A stretch of DNA of 59,059 nt from DATCIH01 sp036507955 (GTDB taxonomy: Bacteria > Bacillota > Clostridia > Clostridiales > Clostridiaceae): assembly GCA_036507955.1 (NCBI GenBank), contig DATCIH010000055.1:1-59059 (forward strand), written 5' to 3'. The notes beneath the pieces were generated by a model, which searched no databases, was not told where the DNA came from, and saw only the letters and a program-made list of their open reading frames with translations. Below are positions 26,384-35,280 of the stretch, piece after piece; the first letter of the stretch is position 1, and every line of letters begins with the position of its first letter. The position numbers were made by a program, and so were the translations under genes.

Positions 26384-27190
26384 TTAATTTACGCTTTTTA
26401 TATGTTCATGATCTATAAGGTGTCTACTACAGTAAGCATGCCGACCTTCACATTTTGAGCAATATCTAAATTCCATATTAGGATCTTCTATCTCAGTTAT
26501 ACCACAAACGGTACACTTATGAAAAGCAATAACCTTTGGGCGGTCAATGTTATATCTTTTTCGGTTTGTATATACCTGCTTCTTAGTCTTGCTTCTTCTA
26601 AATAAATCCTTACCGAAGAACAAGAAGTAATTGAGTACAGAGACAATAGCAGCCACTTTAGCAGGTATTGGTGCGGTTATAATTGTATAAGCAAGGAAAG
26701 CCCAGTTTAGGTAGGCTAAGTATTTTACTTTCATTGGCAATATGAAAAACAATAAAATTTCATAATTTGGAAATACTGCAGCAAAGGCAAGGAAAAGTGA
26801 AAGATTAAGGTAGGTGGCACTTCCATCAATTCCTACTATGAAAGCAGCGACGATTGTAAATAACATCCCTACCAGATAATATATATTGAATTTGAAACTA
26901 CCCCATTCCTGTTCAAGCCCTGTTCCAACAATATAATAGAAATATAGTACAAAAAATACGAATATATCAAGTCTACCTGCAGATGGTGGAATAAAAATAA
27001 AGGTTATAAGTCTCCATACCTGGCCTTGGAGTACTAAACCTGAGTCAAGTCTTAAGTTGTATATTAACATACCAGATTGATCAATCAAGCTTAACAGATA
27101 TATAAAACCGTTAATTCCAACAATGTACATAATTAAATTTTTTATAGCGTATCTTCCAAATTTTCTTTCCAATTTGTCTAGCCACTTCAT
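26384..27190 (-). CDS. Pseudo-rhomboid membrane protein with C-terminal zinc ribbon
   Basis: A 268-aa protein with six predicted membrane helices arranged like a rhomboid/derlin (WRLITFIFIPPS in the L1 region; YIVGTGLEQEWGSFKFNIYYL, GSATYLNLSLFLAFAAVFPN). The catalytic GxSG serine and helix-6 histidine of rhomboid proteases are not visible, so it is predicted inactive. Residues about 222-262 form a zinc-binding tail with CTVC, CSKC, C and paired histidines (CSRHLIDHEH). Inactive rhomboids usually bind and escort membrane proteins. Start behind GAGGTG. Confidence 0.75.
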   Translation of the reverse strand: MKWLDKLERKFGRYAIKNLIMYIVGINGFIYLLSLIDQSGMLIYNLRLDSGLVLQGQVWRLITFIFIPPSAGRLDIFVFFVLYFYYIVGTGLEQEWGSFKFNIYYLVGMLFTIVAAFIVGIDGSATYLNLSLFLAFAAVFPNYEILLFFILPMKVKYLAYLNWAFLAYTIITAPIPAKVAAIVSVLNYFLFFGKDLFRRSKTKKQVYTNRKRYNIDRPKVIAFHKCTVCGITEIEDPNMEFRYCSKCEGRHAYCSRHLIDHEHIKSVN

Positions 27191-27284
27191 AGTAGCACCT
27201 CACTTTGCATGTTTTAGAAATATAAGTATTATTATAACATTATTAATATAGAATTAATATGAAACATATTTTCGAGCTAAGCTT

Positions 27285-27923
27285 TTACTTTATTGAAATT
27301 GAATTAATAATTTGATTTATGGTTTTGTCGCCCTCCTTATCTCCACTGGTGGAGATAAAGCTTAAAACATAGCCATTAATTATACAAGCAAAATCTTTTT
27401 GATGAATTTCTATATTATTCGTTTTATCACTTGCCACTGCATCTAGAACACTAAAATTCCTTTTACCTATCTTTTGATAATAAATATCCTTATTGAAGCT
27501 ATATGGAAAAGAAAACTTTAATGCAATTAAGCCTGCCTTTAGAGTCTTTAGATAATCGGAGCTTTTCTTGACTTTTTTAAGGGAGGATATTTTTTCGGCA
27601 ATTATACAAAAACTAGCATTATTAGTGCTTTGATCTAGCTGGAAATCCTTAAAAATAGTGATAAGACAAAGGCTATTTAAATCACTAAGCTTTGGTTGGG
27701 ACCCATCTGCTAATGGTTTTTGACCTTGAGGGATAGTTATCACATATTCTTTAGGCGCAGTTAAGTTCATATTAAAGAAGCTATTTTTATAACTATTTAT
27801 TTCAACTATACCTAAATCAATTTGTTTATTTTTAGTTCCCTTTGTCATAGAGCTTAAATTGCACCCTGTTAAAATTATAGTAAAGAAAAAAACTAAGATG
27901 AAGGAAACATATTTTCTGACCAT
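27285..27923 (-). CDS. Putative lipoprotein
   Basis: A 212-aa protein; the start at 27923 (MVRKYVSFILVFFFTIILTGC) is chosen because AGGGAG precedes it and because a longer reading would overlap the zinc-ribbon gene at 28018. The signal peptide ends in the lipobox LTGC, with Cys 21 as acylation site. The mature part is PsbP/YoaB-like in feel (FFNMNLTAPKEYVITIP; YLKTLKAGLIALKF) but not assignable. It is probably anchored to the outer face of the membrane. Confidence 0.75.
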   Translation of the reverse strand: MVRKYVSFILVFFFTIILTGCNLSSMTKGTKNKQIDLGIVEINSYKNSFFNMNLTAPKEYVITIPQGQKPLADGSQPKLSDLNSLCLITIFKDFQLDQSTNNASFCIIAEKISSLKKVKKSSDYLKTLKAGLIALKFSFPYSFNKDIYYQKIGKRNFSVLDAVASDKTNNIEIHQKDFACIINGYVLSFISTSGDKEGDKTINQIINSISIK

Positions 27924-27985
27924 AAGAATCTCCCTAAACTCATTGTTTAATTGCCTTAATAATACATCATATACAAACAATAGTA

Positions 27986-28023
27986 TATAAAAAAATAGCT
28001 TTGTAATTGATACAAAGCTATTT
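27986..28023 (-). terminator. Intrinsic terminator overlapping the stop codon of a 51-aa gene
   Basis: On the minus strand, AAATAGCTTTGTA (complement of 28011-28023) pairs with TACAAAGCTATT (complement of 27994-28005), followed by TTTTTATA. The TAG stop of the small zinc-ribbon gene lies inside the stem. Confidence 0.8.
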
Positions 28024-28173
28024 ATCATTCATCTTTATTAATACTATCTCATTACAATCTTTGCATACAATGGCAATACTACCATCGCCACAATTTTTTA
28101 AACTAAATTTTTGAAAGGGCTTATCGCTTTCAAGTTCTTCGATATTCCCACATTTACATAATAATTTTATCAT
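28018..28173 (-). CDS. 51-aa zinc-ribbon-like protein
   Basis: Read on the minus strand from 28173: MIKLLCKCGNIEELESDK..., with cysteines C6, C8, C28, C37 and C40 (CKC at the start; VCKDC near the end), a likely zinc-binding site. The start has a strong GGAGGT site. A terminator stem covers its stop codon. Proteins of this size are often unannotated; function unknown, possibly nucleic-acid or protein binding. Confidence 0.7.
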   Translation of the reverse strand: MIKLLCKCGNIEELESDKPFQKFSLKNCGDGSIAIVCKDCNEIVLIKMNDK

Positions 28174-28227
28174 ATTACCTCCATAGCTACTATTGACATG
28201 ATACTATTATACACTAATATGTTAAAA

Positions 28228-29085
28228 CTATAAATAAAAAATATTATATTTGCCCTTTATAGTAGGTAGGATGCATCTAATTGTTACTGCTATTATTACC
28301 AGGGTACCTCCAATAATTGAAAAAATCCCTGGAGTTTCTTTTAGCAGAAGAAGTACCCAAATTGGATTTAAAATAGGTTCAATTACGGGTATAAGAATCG
28401 CCTCCAAAGCGGTTACATGCTTTATGGCAGCAGCATATAGTATATAAGGTATACCAAGCTGTAAAACTCCTAATAGAATTAAGCCTATCCAACCTTGAGT
28501 ACTCGGCTGGGAGGCAAACATAAAGGGTAACCCTACCAAAGCGGTAAGTATATTTCCAAGAAATACTGATTCTAAGGGAGAACCATTTTTTTGAAGTCTC
28601 ATAAATATGGCAAAGAAACCAAAAGAAACTCCGCTAAGAGCTGCAAGAATGTTCCCAATAACCCCATTTGTATTTAAATGGTCCAGAAAAAATAAAGCCA
28701 TACCACCAAGGATAATAAAAATCAACAACCAATCAATAACTTTTGGATTTTCCTTTAGAAACCAAGTCCCAAATATTGCAACATATATGGGGGCTGTATA
28801 TTGGAGGAAAATAGCATTGGCTGCAGTGGTAGTTTTGTTGGCTATAACAAACAACATAACTGTTGCAAAGTAAGCAAAGGCAGCACCTAATTGAGCCGGT
28901 GACCAGGTGAACTTAGGCTTCTTCATATAGATAAGTAGTACCACAGCGGCAATAGCACTTCTCATGCCAGCTATTGCTGCGGGGTTCCAATTTATAGATT
29001 TTATAAGAATTCCACCAAGACTCCAGAGAGTTGCTGTAATGACTAAATATATAATAGCTTTTGACCTTCCACTTGGCTTTATCAT
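28228..29085 (-). CDS. EamA/DMT-family transporter
   Basis: A 285-aa protein with ten predicted membrane helices in two EamA repeats (about 8-130 and 145-280). Family motifs include LWSLGGILIKS, NAIFLQYTAPIYVAIF and AILIPVIEPILNPIWV. Members export or import metabolites such as amino acids, nucleotide sugars or drugs; the substrate is not predictable. It starts at MIKPSGRSKAII with no close operon partner. Confidence 0.88.
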   Translation of the reverse strand: MIKPSGRSKAIIYLVITATLWSLGGILIKSINWNPAAIAGMRSAIAAVVLLIYMKKPKFTWSPAQLGAAFAYFATVMLFVIANKTTTAANAIFLQYTAPIYVAIFGTWFLKENPKVIDWLLIFIILGGMALFFLDHLNTNGVIGNILAALSGVSFGFFAIFMRLQKNGSPLESVFLGNILTALVGLPFMFASQPSTQGWIGLILLGVLQLGIPYILYAAAIKHVTALEAILIPVIEPILNPIWVLLLLKETPGIFSIIGGTLVIIAVTIRCILPTIKGKYNIFYL

Positions 29086-29294
29086 AATTTATTCCCCCAT
29101 ATATTACCTTTCTCTTAAATCTAAAAAATAATAGTAGTTTGGTATTATTATATATATTTTGAAATGATAAAGCCATACTTGTGAAAATTCTCTTATAATA
29201 ATTCTTTCCCTTGAAAAGGCAATGAGGAATAGGGATAATATAAGTAACCGGTAATACCTTTGAGGGGAGATGATCAATTTTGATTAAAAAGGAT

Positions 29295-29343
29295 AGGTGG
29301 TTTTCCACCTAGCTAAAAGGGGGCATGCCTACCAAGGCATGCC
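29295..29343 (+). repeat. Two tandem short hairpins
   Basis: AGGTGG-TTTT-CCACCT (29295-29310) and GGCATGCCT-ACCA-AGGCATGCC (29322-29343) form two perfect stem-loops, the second GC-rich and 9 bp. They lie just before the promoter at 29352 and have no T-run. They may be protein-binding sites or an end-of-transcript structure. The gene-free stretch 29086-29690 also holds that promoter, a candidate RNA gene and two terminators. Confidence 0.5.
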
Positions 29344-29351
29344 ATCTAATA

Positions 29352-29380
29352 TTGACAACTGGATAAATAGATAATAGAAT
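29352..29380 (+). promoter_or_regulatory. Strong sigma-A-type promoter of the candidate RNA
   Basis: TTGACA (29352-29357), 17-nt spacer, TAGAAT (29375-29380). Transcription is expected to start near 29387 in a region with no ORF. Confidence 0.7.
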
Positions 29381-29386
29381 GAAATT

Positions 29387-29591
29387 GTAAAGATAAATTT
29401 GGAAGGATGTGTGCATATATGGTAAAGAGTATAGTTTTTGAGGTGATCTTTCTATAATTAAATAAGGAAGAAAGTACTGAAATTTCTTACATAGTAAGGT
29501 TTATTTCTTATGACTTTCTTTAGAAACTAATAACCGTTATCCAAGATGCACTTTAATATAAAATTGAAAGCAGGGTTAACCTGCTTTTTTT
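29387..29591 (+). ncRNA. Candidate structured non-coding RNA (about 205 nt)
   Basis: Lies between a good promoter (29352-29380) and an intrinsic terminator (GCAGG 29570-29574 / CCTGC 29580-29584 / T7). Four nested pairings make one long rod: GTGCAT 29411-29416 with ATGCAC 29546-29551; TAGTTT 29432-29437 with AAACTA 29524-29529; AAGAAAGT 29468-29475 with ACTTTCTT 29513-29520; GAAAT 29479-29483 with ATTTC 29503-29507. A 30-nt unpaired bulge lies on the 5' side. No ORF with a ribosome site is seen. The rod with a central bulge and the length resemble 6S RNA, but I cannot identify the family. Confidence 0.55.
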
Positions 29592-29629
29592 GTTCAATTT
29601 TTTAAAGTATAATAACTGGAAAAGCTATG

Positions 29630-29661
29630 TCCCGCGGTTATATATTATCCGCGGGATTTTT
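29630..29661 (+). terminator. GC-rich intrinsic terminator
   Basis: TCCCGCGG (29630-29637) pairs with CCGCGGGA (29649-29656), followed by T5. A TATAAT at 29608-29613 lies upstream, so this may be a read-through block or attenuator in front of the HTH-rsgA operon, 30 bp before its ribosome site. Confidence 0.8.
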
Positions 29662-29690
29662 CTGCCTAAAATTATTTCGGAGGTGATTTA

Positions 29691-30056
29691 ATGAAAAATC
29701 TTAGTTTTTTTAACAATGTTTTCATGAAGGAGTCAGTAAAATTAAAAAAGGGAGAGGATTCTTTGAATTATAAAAATGGTAAGGAAATCCTGCCAGAGGA
29801 GCTATTAAGGCAGGTACAACAATATATACAAGGAGATTTAATATATATTCCCATTGGAGAAACTAAAAGAAAAGCCTGGGGTGAAAATAACGGAACCCGA
29901 GAGCAAATTAAAAATAGAAACGAAGATATTTTAAAACAATATAAAACAGGCAATTCCTTTGAGAAGCTGGCAGCCTTGTATTGCCTTTCAGAGGAGAGCA
30001 TAAGAAAGATAGTTTATAAGACATCAAAAGAATATACAAAGGTAGGTGGTAGGTAG
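29691..30056 (+). CDS. CD3324-type small HTH protein (Mor-like)
   Basis: A 121-aa protein. Residues 26-115 match the clostridial CD3324-type family: ILPEELLRQVQQYIQGDLIYIPIG, RKAWGENNGTREQIKNRNEDI and a C-terminal helix-turn-helix (FEKLAALYCLSEESIRKIVYK). Such proteins resemble Mor-type DNA-binding domains; role unknown. ATG 29691 has a near-perfect GGAGGTGA site; a TTG at 29763 after GGGAGAGG would give the shorter form typical of the family. The N-terminal 25 residues may be non-native. It ends directly before rsgA. Confidence 0.75.
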   Translation: MKNLSFFNNVFMKESVKLKKGEDSLNYKNGKEILPEELLRQVQQYIQGDLIYIPIGETKRKAWGENNGTREQIKNRNEDILKQYKTGNSFEKLAALYCLSEESIRKIVYKTSKEYTKVGGR

Positions 30057-31100
30057 TTGAAGCTTAAAGATTTAGGATGGAATGAGTTTTTTAAAGAAAG
30101 CTTTAATGACTTGTGGAAAGAAGGAATTATTCCTGGAAGAATATTCAGTGAACAAAGGGGAGAATACAAGATTCAGACAGAAGCAGGAATATTATCTTGT
30201 AGGATATCTGGAAAATTAAGATTATCCTTTGATCAAGGGGGCGAGGTGCCAGCGGTAGGTGACTTTGTTATGGTAGCACCTAGAGCGGATGAGGGAAGCG
30301 GTACTATTCACAATATATTATCAAGAAAAACTAAACTATCAAGAAAGATAGCAGGGGAAGTTACCCGTGAACAGGTAATGGTTACAAATATAGATTATGT
30401 ATTTATAGTTATGGCTCTTAACAATGATTTTAATATTAAAAGGTTAGACAGATATCTTATTGTAGCTTGGGAAAGTGGGGCAATTCCAGTTGTCCTATTA
30501 ACAAAAGCAGATTTATGTATAGACCTTGCGGAAAAGCTTGAGGAGGTTCAAAACTCAGCTCTTGGAGTTATGGTTCATGCTGTTAGTACTGTTATCCCAA
30601 TTGGTATAGATACGGTTAAGGAATATATAAAGCCTGGTACAACCACCGCTTTGATTGGTTCCTCTGGTGTGGGAAAGTCTACCCTTATAAATGCAATACT
30701 TGGTGAAGAGGTGCAAAAGGTAGAGGGGCTTAGAGATGATGATAGGGGTAGGCATACCTCCACTTACAGGTCTATTTTCTCCCTAAAAGATGGGGGACTT
30801 ATTGTTGACACACCTGGAATGAGAGAACTTCAGCTTTGGACAGGAGAGGAGGGAATAATAGGAACCTATGAGGATATTAAAGCAATAGCTAAAAATTGTA
30901 GATTTAAGGATTGTCAGCATAAAAAGGAACCAGGTTGTGCTATAAATGAAGCTTTAGATGAGGGCATTCTTGTAGCTGAAAGGCTTGAAAGCTATAAAAA
31001 GCTTCAAAAGGAACTACTATATATAGAAGGAAAGCAAAAGGAAATTGAAAGAGCTATGAACAAAAAGCAAACCAGGCTTACTTCTAAAATTAAAGCATAA
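30057..31100 (+). CDS. rsgA: Ribosome biogenesis GTPase RsgA (YjeQ)
   Basis: A 347-aa circularly permuted GTPase that checks late 30S subunit assembly. An N-terminal OB fold (about 30-95) precedes G4 TKAD (149-152), G1 GSSGVGKST (201-209) and G3 DTPGM (251-255). A zinc knuckle follows: C281, C286, H288, C294. It starts with TTG immediately after the stop of the HTH gene, so translation is coupled. Length is somewhat above the family average because of the basic C-terminal tail. Confidence 0.95.
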   Translation: MKLKDLGWNEFFKESFNDLWKEGIIPGRIFSEQRGEYKIQTEAGILSCRISGKLRLSFDQGGEVPAVGDFVMVAPRADEGSGTIHNILSRKTKLSRKIAGEVTREQVMVTNIDYVFIVMALNNDFNIKRLDRYLIVAWESGAIPVVLLTKADLCIDLAEKLEEVQNSALGVMVHAVSTVIPIGIDTVKEYIKPGTTTALIGSSGVGKSTLINAILGEEVQKVEGLRDDDRGRHTSTYRSIFSLKDGGLIVDTPGMRELQLWTGEEGIIGTYEDIKAIAKNCRFKDCQHKKEPGCAINEALDEGILVAERLESYKKLQKELLYIEGKQKEIERAMNKKQTRLTSKIKA

Positions 31101-31180
31101 ATGGAAATATTTTTATAAGCATACAAAATAAGAATGTAGTATAATTAACTTATAATTATACTACTGTAAGGGGTGAGGGT

Positions 31181-32005
31181 ATGTCCATTTGTACCGAGTG
31201 TGGTAAAAGTATGGAAGAAGAGGCAAGATATTGCTCTAATTGTGGAAAGCCTACTTCAGAAGAAGCTAGTTTTATAAGGAAAAAGAGTAAATCTAAGTTA
31301 AATATTGCAATAATAGAGTTAGGAAATATCTTTAAAAAGTTAACATTAAAACCTATTGCTACAATTGAGCAGGTTAAAGATATCCTTAGTCAAGAAAGTA
31401 CCATTATACTTACACTTGTTTTAGCATGTATAAATGGCCTTCTTAGCATGTGGGCTATGAAGGCATTTTCTACTATACTGCTCAATAAAATAAGTAGTGT
31501 TTTTAGAGCTTATCTAGAGAACATATACATGCTTTTAAGTGGTGGCAATTTACCAATGAACGCAAATATAACTTTGAAAATAGCCTATGACAAGCTATTT
31601 CTATATTCTACTTTAAGTTATCTGGTTTTTGCAGGTACCCTATTTGTAGCCTTATTTATTTTTTATAAGTATATGCTCAAGGGTCGCGATGCTAGAATTA
31701 CCTTATGGAAGTTAGCAGTTGTGACTACAATTCCTTTAGTGGTAGCAGAGTTTTTGGCAATGTGTTTATTATATATATCTCCATTAATTTCTATAGGAAT
31801 AATAATATTTGCCATTGTATTTTCAGCTTTAATCTTATCTAAAGGGTTTAATTGCTTAGTAGAAGAAAAAGAAAATAAAATTATATACATTGTCCCTTTA
31901 GTTTATTTTCTTGCGATTTTAATCACTTGCATTGTTTTGTCATTTATGCTGAAGTCATTAAATATCAGTATTATAAATCCTTTTATACCGGGAGCTACAG
32001 CTTAA
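31181..32005 (+). CDS. Zinc-ribbon multi-pass membrane protein
   Basis: A 274-aa protein with an N-terminal zinc ribbon (C4, C7, C18, C21; CTEC and CSNC) and five to six hydrophobic helices after residue 70. Similar zinc_ribbon_2 + membrane proteins are common in Clostridia and lack a known function. Its 3' end overlaps the convergent DUF1294 gene by 11 bp. Confidence 0.8.
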   Translation: MSICTECGKSMEEEARYCSNCGKPTSEEASFIRKKSKSKLNIAIIELGNIFKKLTLKPIATIEQVKDILSQESTIILTLVLACINGLLSMWAMKAFSTILLNKISSVFRAYLENIYMLLSGGNLPMNANITLKIAYDKLFLYSTLSYLVFAGTLFVALFIFYKYMLKGRDARITLWKLAVVTTIPLVVAEFLAMCLLYISPLISIGIIIFAIVFSALILSKGFNCLVEEKENKIIYIVPLVYFLAILITCIVLSFMLKSLNISIINPFIPGATA

Positions 32006-32264
32006 AAGATATGTAATAAAATAAGACAAGCTCTAATATTATAATTAAAGGGATACCTATAACAAATTTTAAACGTTTTGTTTTATGATGAAAGACGTAC
32101 ATTCCAAAAAGATCTCCAATGCCACCACCTAGTAATGCAACTAAGAAAAAAGTTCGCTCCTGTATACGCCACTTCTTTTTAATGGCTCTTTTTTTATCAA
32201 TAAACATTAAGGCAAACCCAAAGCAGTTAATTAAAACTAAATATGTAATTAAAAAATATTTCAT
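31995..32264 (-). CDS. DUF1294 membrane protein
   Basis: An 89-aa protein with three hydrophobic segments and the DUF1294 signature: FALMFIDKKRAIKKKWRIQE, then LLGGGIGDLFGMYVFHHKTK. Family members are small membrane proteins of unknown function, often as the membrane part of cold-shock-domain fusions. The 3' end overlaps the zinc-ribbon gene. Confidence 0.88.
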   Translation of the reverse strand: MKYFLITYLVLINCFGFALMFIDKKRAIKKKWRIQERTFFLVALLGGGIGDLFGMYVFHHKTKRLKFVIGIPLIIILELVLFYYISFKL

Positions 32265-32432
32265 TTATCCCCTCCCTATTGAATATGCTTTTATTATACC
32301 AGCTTTAAGGGCTGAATTTTATGGAAGCTAGATAACATTAGAAATAAAGAGATATCAAGAGCAATAGCCAGAGAAAATCAATTAATCTGATCAGGACGAG
32401 CTTTAAATAAAGGCAGTTATCCAATAATGATA

Positions 32433-32461
32433 TTGAGTTATTCAATACTGTATAATATAAT
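32433..32461 (+). promoter_or_regulatory. Promoter of the SPFH gene
   Basis: TTGAGT (32433-32438), 17-nt spacer, TATAAT (32456-32461), 50 bp before the start of the flotillin-like gene. Confidence 0.55.
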
Positions 32462-32510
32462 ATATATTATACTTATAAGTGATAATTATTAAATAAGAGG
32501 AGGATATTAA

Positions 32511-34586
32511 ATGACACAACAATTAACAATTGCTATCATTTCAGTTGTAGGAGTATTATTTTTATTATGGGTACTAGGAATTAGAATTATTTCCAGTAAC
32601 CAGGTTGCCATAGTTGAAAAATGGTGGTCATCAAAGGGTTCCTTGACAGAACAGATTATAGCCCTTCATAGGGAAGCCGGCTACCAACCAGAGGTACTAA
32701 GAGGTGGAATACATCTATTAACACCACTTTTATATAAAGTTCATATAGTACCTCTTGTAACTATACCTCAGGGAAAGATAGGTTATGTATTTGCCAGAGA
32801 TGGTAAACCGCTAGAACCAATTCAGACCTTAGGTAAAATAATTACACAAAGTAATAATTTTCAAAATGTAAGAGCTTTTCTTGAGAATGGCGGTCAGAAA
32901 GGACCTCAACGACCAATAATCAGAGAGGGTACCTACGCTTTTAATTTAGCTCAATTTATTGTAATCACAGAAAATAGCACTTATTATCTTCCAATGGGTA
33001 ATAAGATAGAACAGGAATCAATTTTGGATATGGCTAAGAAGATTAGCTCAAAGGGTGGTTTTGAACCTGTAATTATTCAAGGCGAAAGTGATCTTGTGGG
33101 AATTATAACAGTACATGATGGTCCTTCCTTAGGAAAGGATAATATCATATGTCCAATTGTTGGTGATAATCCTACTGATTTAAATTATCATAATAATTTC
33201 CAGGATCCTGAGAAGTTCCTTGAGGCAGGTGGCTTTAGAGGTAGGCAATATCAGGTACTAGCAGATGGTACTTACTTTATAAATAGATTGTTTGCCACCA
33301 TTGAATTCATAAAGAAAACGGTAATACCTGTAGGCTATGTAGGAGTCGTAGTATCTTATACTGGTGCTAAGGGTGAGGATTCAACAGGAATTGACTATAA
33401 GCATGGTGAGCTTGTAGCAAATGGCTTCAGAGGTGTATGGAGCGATCCATTAATGCCTGGTAAATATGCTTTCAATACTTATGCAGGTAGTATAATGCAG
33501 GTTCCTACTACCAATGTTATATTGAAATGGATAAGCAATCAAAGTGGTTCTCATAATTACGATACAAATCTTACTGAGGTAAGTCTTATCACGAAGGATG
33601 CTTTTGAACCATCCTTGCCTTTATCTGTGGTATTCCACATTGATTATAGAAAAGCACCACTTGTAATTCAACGTTTTGGTGATATTAAGATGTTAGTTGA
33701 TCAGACTCTTGATCCTATGGTTTCCGCATACTTTAAAAACGTAGGTCAGACTAAAACTCTTATAGAGTTAATTCAACACAGAAATGAAATACAAGATCAA
33801 GCTTCTCTTGAGATGAAAACTAAGTTTGATCATTATAACTTAGAGATGGAAGAAGTACTTATTGGTACTCCAACAAGCTCTAAAAATGATACTAATATAG
33901 AAGGAATATTAACTCAGCTTCGTTCAAGACAGCTTGCAAGAGAACAACTTGAAACCTATTCAAATCAACAGACCGCAGCTGAAAAGGAAAAAGAGCTTAG
34001 AGAAGCAGAAGCAATGGCTAAGCAACAAACCGCTCTTACAGAATCTGATGTAAATATCAGAATTCAAGAGAATACTGGTAAGGCTGAATTTATGAAATCT
34101 AAGCAGGATGCAGAAAAGATACAAAGATTATCTGAAGCTGAAGCTTACAAGGTTAAGCAGCAGGCAGAGGCAGAAGCCTTCAGAGTTAAACAGACCGGTG
34201 AAGCAGAAGCCTTTAGAATTAAAACTGTAGGTGAAGCTGAAGCTGATAGAGAAGCAAGAGTTGGTATATCAATGGCAATAGCAGCTAGTGAGCAGGTTAA
34301 TGCTTACGGCGGATCTAAATTCAAGATTACTCAAGATGTAATGAATAATTTTGCAGATGCTATTAAAACTTCTGGAGTAGAAATTGTTCCAAGAACAGTT
34401 ATAACCTCAGGTGGCGAGGGTGAAGGAAAGAACGTTACAAATGCCTTTGAAAGCATGATAATGTTATTACTTAGCGATAAGCTTACATTAAATGGGGATG
34501 TTATGACTAAGTCTTCACCAGAAGCTGAAAAGCTAAAAAAAGAGATTTTAGAAAAAATATCAAGAGATAATAATATACAGAAATAA
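32511..34586 (+). CDS. SPFH/flotillin-like membrane scaffold protein
   Basis: A 691-aa protein with one N-terminal membrane helix (about 5-28), an SPFH/band-7 domain extended by an insert (about 30-440), and a long charged coiled coil (480-600) with repeated AEAxxxKxxGEAEAFR units. The C-terminus (600-691) covers the oligomerisation region. Flotillins form detergent-resistant membrane domains that organise signalling and secretion. The N-terminal part is longer than in FloA/FloT. It is monocistronic, with a good promoter and a 17-bp-stem terminator. Confidence 0.85.
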   Translation: MTQQLTIAIISVVGVLFLLWVLGIRIISSNQVAIVEKWWSSKGSLTEQIIALHREAGYQPEVLRGGIHLLTPLLYKVHIVPLVTIPQGKIGYVFARDGKPLEPIQTLGKIITQSNNFQNVRAFLENGGQKGPQRPIIREGTYAFNLAQFIVITENSTYYLPMGNKIEQESILDMAKKISSKGGFEPVIIQGESDLVGIITVHDGPSLGKDNIICPIVGDNPTDLNYHNNFQDPEKFLEAGGFRGRQYQVLADGTYFINRLFATIEFIKKTVIPVGYVGVVVSYTGAKGEDSTGIDYKHGELVANGFRGVWSDPLMPGKYAFNTYAGSIMQVPTTNVILKWISNQSGSHNYDTNLTEVSLITKDAFEPSLPLSVVFHIDYRKAPLVIQRFGDIKMLVDQTLDPMVSAYFKNVGQTKTLIELIQHRNEIQDQASLEMKTKFDHYNLEMEEVLIGTPTSSKNDTNIEGILTQLRSRQLAREQLETYSNQQTAAEKEKELREAEAMAKQQTALTESDVNIRIQENTGKAEFMKSKQDAEKIQRLSEAEAYKVKQQAEAEAFRVKQTGEAEAFRIKTVGEAEADREARVGISMAIAASEQVNAYGGSKFKITQDVMNNFADAIKTSGVEIVPRTVITSGGEGEGKNVTNAFESMIMLLLSDKLTLNGDVMTKSSPEAEKLKKEILEKISRDNNIQK

Positions 34587-34590
34587 AGAA

Positions 34591-34631
34591 AAACGAACCC
34601 GTTGAGCTTTTGCTCAACGGGTTCGTTTTTG
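34591..34631 (+). terminator. Strong intrinsic terminator
   Basis: AAACGAACCCGTTGAGC (34591-34607), loop TTTT, exact complement (34612-34628) and T-run. It ends the SPFH transcript. A single arm of the same sequence occurs at 23114-23130. Confidence 0.92.
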
Positions 34632-34768
34632 TTATATAACTCTTTCTATATGATTTCTAAAATATAGTAAACATGCTATAATTTTATACAGTGCTATGTA
34701 TACTCTAAAAATGCAATTCATACAACATAGTATGGCGAAGTAAAGATTCTTAATATAAAGGACGGTGA

Positions 34769-35224
34769 ATGAATTTGGAACAAATCCTGTTTGAAACAAG
34801 AACGGATTTTCGAAATTGGTTAGCGGACAATTGTACCACAAGTAGCGGAAGTTGGTTGGTGTTCAGTAAACACGCTAATATTAAAACGCTTAAAGCTAGT
34901 GAAGCTCTTGAAGAAGCACTATGTTTTGGTTGGATTGACGGGCAAATGCAAAGTATTGACGAAACAAAGTATTTAAAATACTTTTCGATAAGAAGAAAAG
35001 GAAGCAAGTGGTCAGATAAAAATAAAAAGCTTGTAAAAGAGCTTGAGCCTATTTCAGAAGAGCAAGTACAAATGGTTACAGAACTAATAAAAGATACGGA
35101 ACCAGCATTCACTAATTTTATGTCTATGTCGCCTTCTGTTAGAAAAAACTATACTGGGCTATATTTTGATGCTAAATCTTATGTAAAGGCACATCAATCT
35201 TATGAGAGGAATATTGAACCATAG
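34769..35224 (+). pseudogene. YdeI/OmdA-like protein, internally shortened
   Basis: A 151-aa product beginning like YdeI-family proteins (FRNWLADNC; EALEEALCFGWIDGQMQSID; KGSKWSDKNKKLV). After KLVKELE it goes directly to PISEEQVQMVTELIKDTEPAFTNF, where I recall about 30 further residues in intact members (the MTxxGxxKIEEAKKNGxW segment). The C-terminus after YFDAK is also shortened, ending RNIEP instead of about 25 residues to LNKNLKPM. Both losses keep the frame, so the gene looks intact at first sight. Function of the family is unknown (stress or peptide resistance). Confidence 0.6.
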
Positions 35225-35280
35225 TAATAAATTGTTCATTAATTACTTATATATTTTCATTATCATAGGAGGAGATAGAT

